NCBI GenBank assembly: GCA_900472395.1
Contig: UCHV01000014.1
Span: forward strand, 62,001-126,000
Direction: 5' to 3'
Source of the DNA: Hyphomicrobiales bacterium
GTDB lineage: Bacteria > Pseudomonadota > Alphaproteobacteria > Rhizobiales > Rhizobiaceae
Length of the DNA stretch: 64,000 bases
Under the pieces are notes generated by a model. That model was not told the origin of the DNA, made no database searches, and was given only the letters and a program-made list of their open reading frames with translations. Each line of letters opens with the position of its first letter. Position 1 is the first letter of the stretch. The position numbers were made by a program, and so were the translations under genes. Below, piece by piece: positions 61,942-64,000 of the stretch.

Positions 61942-62550
61942 ATGTTTTCCGGCGCGCAGATTTCTTTGTACCCCATGACCGACGACTTCGTCGGTGTCAT
62001 CACCCACGCGCTCTCCGCGCTTGATCCCTATCGCGAAAAGCTCAGGATCGAGACGGACGACATTTCCACGCTGCTCGTCGGCACGCCCGATGTGGTGTTC
62101 GCCGCCATGCGCGACCTGTTCGCTGCTGCCGCGGCCAGCGGCAAACATTGCGTCCTGCATGCCACCATTTCTCGCGGCTGCCCGGGCGAACCGGACGATC
62201 CGATGTGTCAGGTGCCGGAATTTTTGGGCCCCTGGGCTCCGCTAGACGAGCGCAAAGCGAAGGCGCACGCGGCTGTGGCCGCAGCACCCGTCATCGGCCA
62301 GGAATCGGCGGCGCAGTTCTCGCTCTACACGCTCGGCATTGACGGCCATATGGACGAGATCTACGGCTGCATCGACTTCGTGAAGAATTCCGGCACGTTC
62401 GAGAAATCGAAAAATTTCTGCACGAAGCTGCGTGGCGATACCGGTGCGGTTTTTTCCACCGTGCATGAAGCTCTAGTGCGCTTCGGGCCACCGGCCGGCC
62501 ATGTGACGATCGACCTGACGGTTTCCGCCAACAGCCCCTCCAAGCGCTGA
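61942..62550 (+). CDS. ykoF: YkoF-family thiamine/HMP-binding protein
   Basis: 202 aa from the ATG at 61942 (GAGGTAGAG upstream); an in-frame ATG at 61918 lies inside the riboswitch. Two tandem YkoF/ACT-like repeats are visible: GAQISLYPMTDDFVGVITHALSAL with VFAAMRDLF, and SAAQFSLYTLGIDGHMDEIYGCIDFVKNSGTFEKSKNFCTKL. HATISRGCPGEP is between them. YkoF binds thiamine or hydroxymethylpyrimidine and travels with ABC transport genes. First gene of the riboswitch operon. Confidence 0.92.
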   Translation: MFSGAQISLYPMTDDFVGVITHALSALDPYREKLRIETDDISTLLVGTPDVVFAAMRDLFAAAAASGKHCVLHATISRGCPGEPDDPMCQVPEFLGPWAPLDERKAKAHAAVAAAPVIGQESAAQFSLYTLGIDGHMDEIYGCIDFVKNSGTFEKSKNFCTKLRGDTGAVFSTVHEALVRFGPPAGHVTIDLTVSANSPSKR

Positions 62551-62590
62551 ACCTTTTTCACGCGCTCTTCCGGTTGGCCGAGGCCTCGTT

Positions 62591-63409
62591 ATGTCGTTAT
62601 CGCAGTCCCAAAGCGGGCGGCTTGCCGTCCAGATGATGTCCCATATTCGCCACGCACTGCCGGCCGTTCTGGCTGTCGGCAGTCTGGTGTTGATCTGGGA
62701 GGGGTATGCGTGGTTTTCCGGCGTCTCTCCGACAACATTGCCGGCTCCTTCACGCGTTCTGGCGCAAGCGTTCGAATATCGGGAGGCGCTGTTCGACAAT
62801 ACCCTTCCGACCTTGCGCGCCACATTGACGGGATTTGCGCTATCGCTCGTCGCCGCCTTCCTGCTCTCGGTCATCGTCGATTTTGTGCCTCTTTTGAAGC
62901 GGGCGCTGTTTCCCGTCTTCATCATCAGCCAGACCTTGCCGCTGGTCGCCATCGCGCCGCTTGTCGTTCTGTGGTTCGGCTTCGGACTTCTGCCAAAAAT
63001 CCTGCTGGTGGCGCTGGTCACCTTCTTTCCCATGCTGGTGGCGCTCTCCAAGGGTTACGATGCGACAGAGCCGGAACTCCAGCAATTGCTGGCCTCGATG
63101 GGCGCACCAAGCTGGAAAATCTTCTGGCTGGCCCGCCTGCCCTCTTCGCTGCCCTTCTTTTTTGCGGGCCTGAGAATTTCCATCACCTATGCGGTCGTCG
63201 GCGCGATCTTTGCCGAATATGCAGGTGCCGCCAAAGGGCTCGGCATCTACATGCTGAATGCCAAGAACAATTTTCGCCCCGACCTCGTGCTCGCCGCCGT
63301 GCTGGTCAGCGCGGCCCTGACGCTTAGCCTGTTTGGAGCGGCCGTGCTTGCGGAACGGCTCACCATGCCATGGACGCGTCGAACCTCCACCGGAGGGAAT
63401 AGCCGATGA
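62591..63409 (+). CDS. ABC transporter permease for thiamine or its pyrimidine precursor (ThiX-like)
   Basis: 272 aa with about six TM helices and the EAA loop EPELQQLLASMGAPSWKIFWLARLPSSLPFFFAGLRIS, typical of SsuC/TauC-type permeases. The position after ykoF under a TPP riboswitch argues for import of N-formyl-aminopyrimidine or HMP, as in ThiXYZ systems. GAGG 8 bp upstream supports the start. The stop overlaps the ATPase start (ATGA). Confidence 0.88.
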   Translation: MSLSQSQSGRLAVQMMSHIRHALPAVLAVGSLVLIWEGYAWFSGVSPTTLPAPSRVLAQAFEYREALFDNTLPTLRATLTGFALSLVAAFLLSVIVDFVPLLKRALFPVFIISQTLPLVAIAPLVVLWFGFGLLPKILLVALVTFFPMLVALSKGYDATEPELQQLLASMGAPSWKIFWLARLPSSLPFFFAGLRISITYAVVGAIFAEYAGAAKGLGIYMLNAKNNFRPDLVLAAVLVSAALTLSLFGAAVLAERLTMPWTRRTSTGGNSR

Positions 63410-64000
63410 GCGCGCCAAGGCTGAAGCTCGATCAGGTCGGCTACTCGTATGGCGATCTGCCGGTGCTCGAAAACATCTCCATGACGGTGCAGCCGGGAGA
63501 GTTCGTCTCGATCCTCGGGCCTTCCGGCTCGGGTAAATCCACGCTGTTTCGCCTTTTGACCGGTGCCATCACTACGGACACCGGCGCGATCGCATTCGAC
63601 GGCAAGCCTCTCTCGGAAGCCGGGCGGCCCTTCGCCTTCATGCCGCAGCGCGATGCACTGATGCCGTGGCGAAGGATTTTGGACAACACGACACTGGGCT
63701 TGGAAGTACAGGGTATCGGCCGGAAGCAGGCGCGTGAGCGTGTTTCACCGCTGTTTGCCGAGTTCGGGCTTGCCGGTTTCGAGGAAAACTATCCGGCAGA
63801 ACTTTCCGGCGGCATGCGGCAGCGGGCAGCGCTGTTGCGCACCGTCGTACAGGACAAGCCGATGCTGCTTCTGGACGAACCTTTTGGTGCGCTCGATGCG
63901 CTGACACGCGCCGGCATGCAGCGCTGGCTGGAAGCGATGTGGGAAAAGCACCGCTGGACGGCAATGCTGGTGACCCATGACGTGCGCGAGGCGGTGCATC
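63406..64000 (+). CDS. ABC transporter ATP-binding protein (ThiZ-like), 3' truncated by window edge
   Basis: At least 198 codons, open to the window end. Translated from 63406 it begins MSAPRLKLDQVGYSYGDLPVLE. Walker A is LGPSGSGKSTLFRLLTG, the Q-loop region FMPQRDALMPWRRIL, signature LSGGMRQRAALLR, Walker B LLLDEPFGALDALTR and H-loop VTHDVREA. It energises the permease before it (ATGA overlap). The periplasmic binding protein (ThiY-like) is presumably beyond the edge. Confidence 0.9.
   Translation, partial: MSAPRLKLDQVGYSYGDLPVLENISMTVQPGEFVSILGPSGSGKSTLFRLLTGAITTDTGAIAFDGKPLSEAGRPFAFMPQRDALMPWRRILDNTTLGLEVQGIGRKQARERVSPLFAEFGLAGFEENYPAELSGGMRQRAALLRTVVQDKPMLLLDEPFGALDALTRAGMQRWLEAMWEKHRWTAMLVTHDVREAVH

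Noticed and set aside
1..64000. CRISPR array, IS element, prophage, tRNA or rRNA
   Set aside because: I saw no repeat-spacer pattern, transposase, integrase or structural-RNA signature; absence of short tRNAs is by eye only and should be confirmed with a tRNA scan.

Overview
The window is a GC-rich, gene-dense bacterial chromosome segment, and its content points to an alphaproteobacterium of the Rhizobiaceae (Agrobacterium/Rhizobium/Allorhizobium type). The clues are lptB-rpoN-hpf-ptsN, hrcA-grpE divergent from rph, rpsT near dnaA, mutM divergent from ubiE-ubiB, ugpBAEC, and a rhizobial-type phospholipid N-methyltransferase (pmtA). Almost all of it is housekeeping chromosome. I see no phage, insertion sequence, CRISPR array, rRNA or tRNA. 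No replication origin is evident either: dnaA is present, but I found no DnaA boxes beside it.

Layout. 0-11 kb: LPS export ATPase (cut by the window edge), sigma-54, ribosome hibernation factor, PTS-Ntr IIA, a strong bidirectional terminator, grpE and hrcA on the minus strand, then rph, a VOC protein, rdgB and hemW. A LysE exporter, an ArsR-type regulator and a divergent SRPBCC/membrane-protein pair share a palindromic control region. 11-17.4 kb: dnaA, an 850-bp non-coding leader region, rpsT, mutM, ubiE, ubiB. 17.5-21.7 kb: three unusual genes sit between ubiB and coaBC: an ammonia-lyase homologue without the catalytic Ala-Ser-Gly triad, a four-TM coiled-coil membrane protein, and a membrane-anchored ClpP/crotonase-fold protein. 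21.8-34.3 kb: coaBC, YjbR, a class II amidotransferase, trehalose genes otsB-otsA, a molybdate-binding Mop protein, YigZ, prfC, dut, an acetyltransferase, cysK, a YdeI-like protein, and the YifB/ComM ATPase.

34.5-45.5 kb: gshB, a cupin, the glycerol-3-phosphate ABC importer ugpBAEC with a good Pho-box-like site, yraN-rsmI, dnaN, pmtA, a histidine-phosphatase-fold protein lacking the RHG motif, pyrF and a DUF1330 protein. 45.7-52.3 kb: an NDUFA9-like protein, a tiny exported peptide, a GST, queG, an SDR, an RlpA-like protein with a palindromic upstream site, and an RsmB-like rRNA methyltransferase. 52.4-57.6 kb: a four-gene periplasmic cluster (imelysin, di-heme oxidoreductase, second imelysin, Tat-exported DUF1513) behind an Irr/ICE-like palindrome, so probably iron related. 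57.7-61 kb: tspO, a thioesterase, an MTA/SAH-type nucleosidase, guaA. 61.1-61.8 kb: a VapBC-like toxin-antitoxin pair. 61.8-64 kb: a TPP riboswitch controlling ykoF and an ABC importer (permease and ATPase) for thiamine or its pyrimidine precursor, cut by the right edge.

The most unusual content is the three-gene insert at 17.5-21.7 kb. The next most interesting items are the non-canonical histidine phosphatase, the tiny exported peptide, the palindromic regulatory sites and the structured dnaA leader. All functional assignments come from reading translated sequence and motifs; no database search was run.
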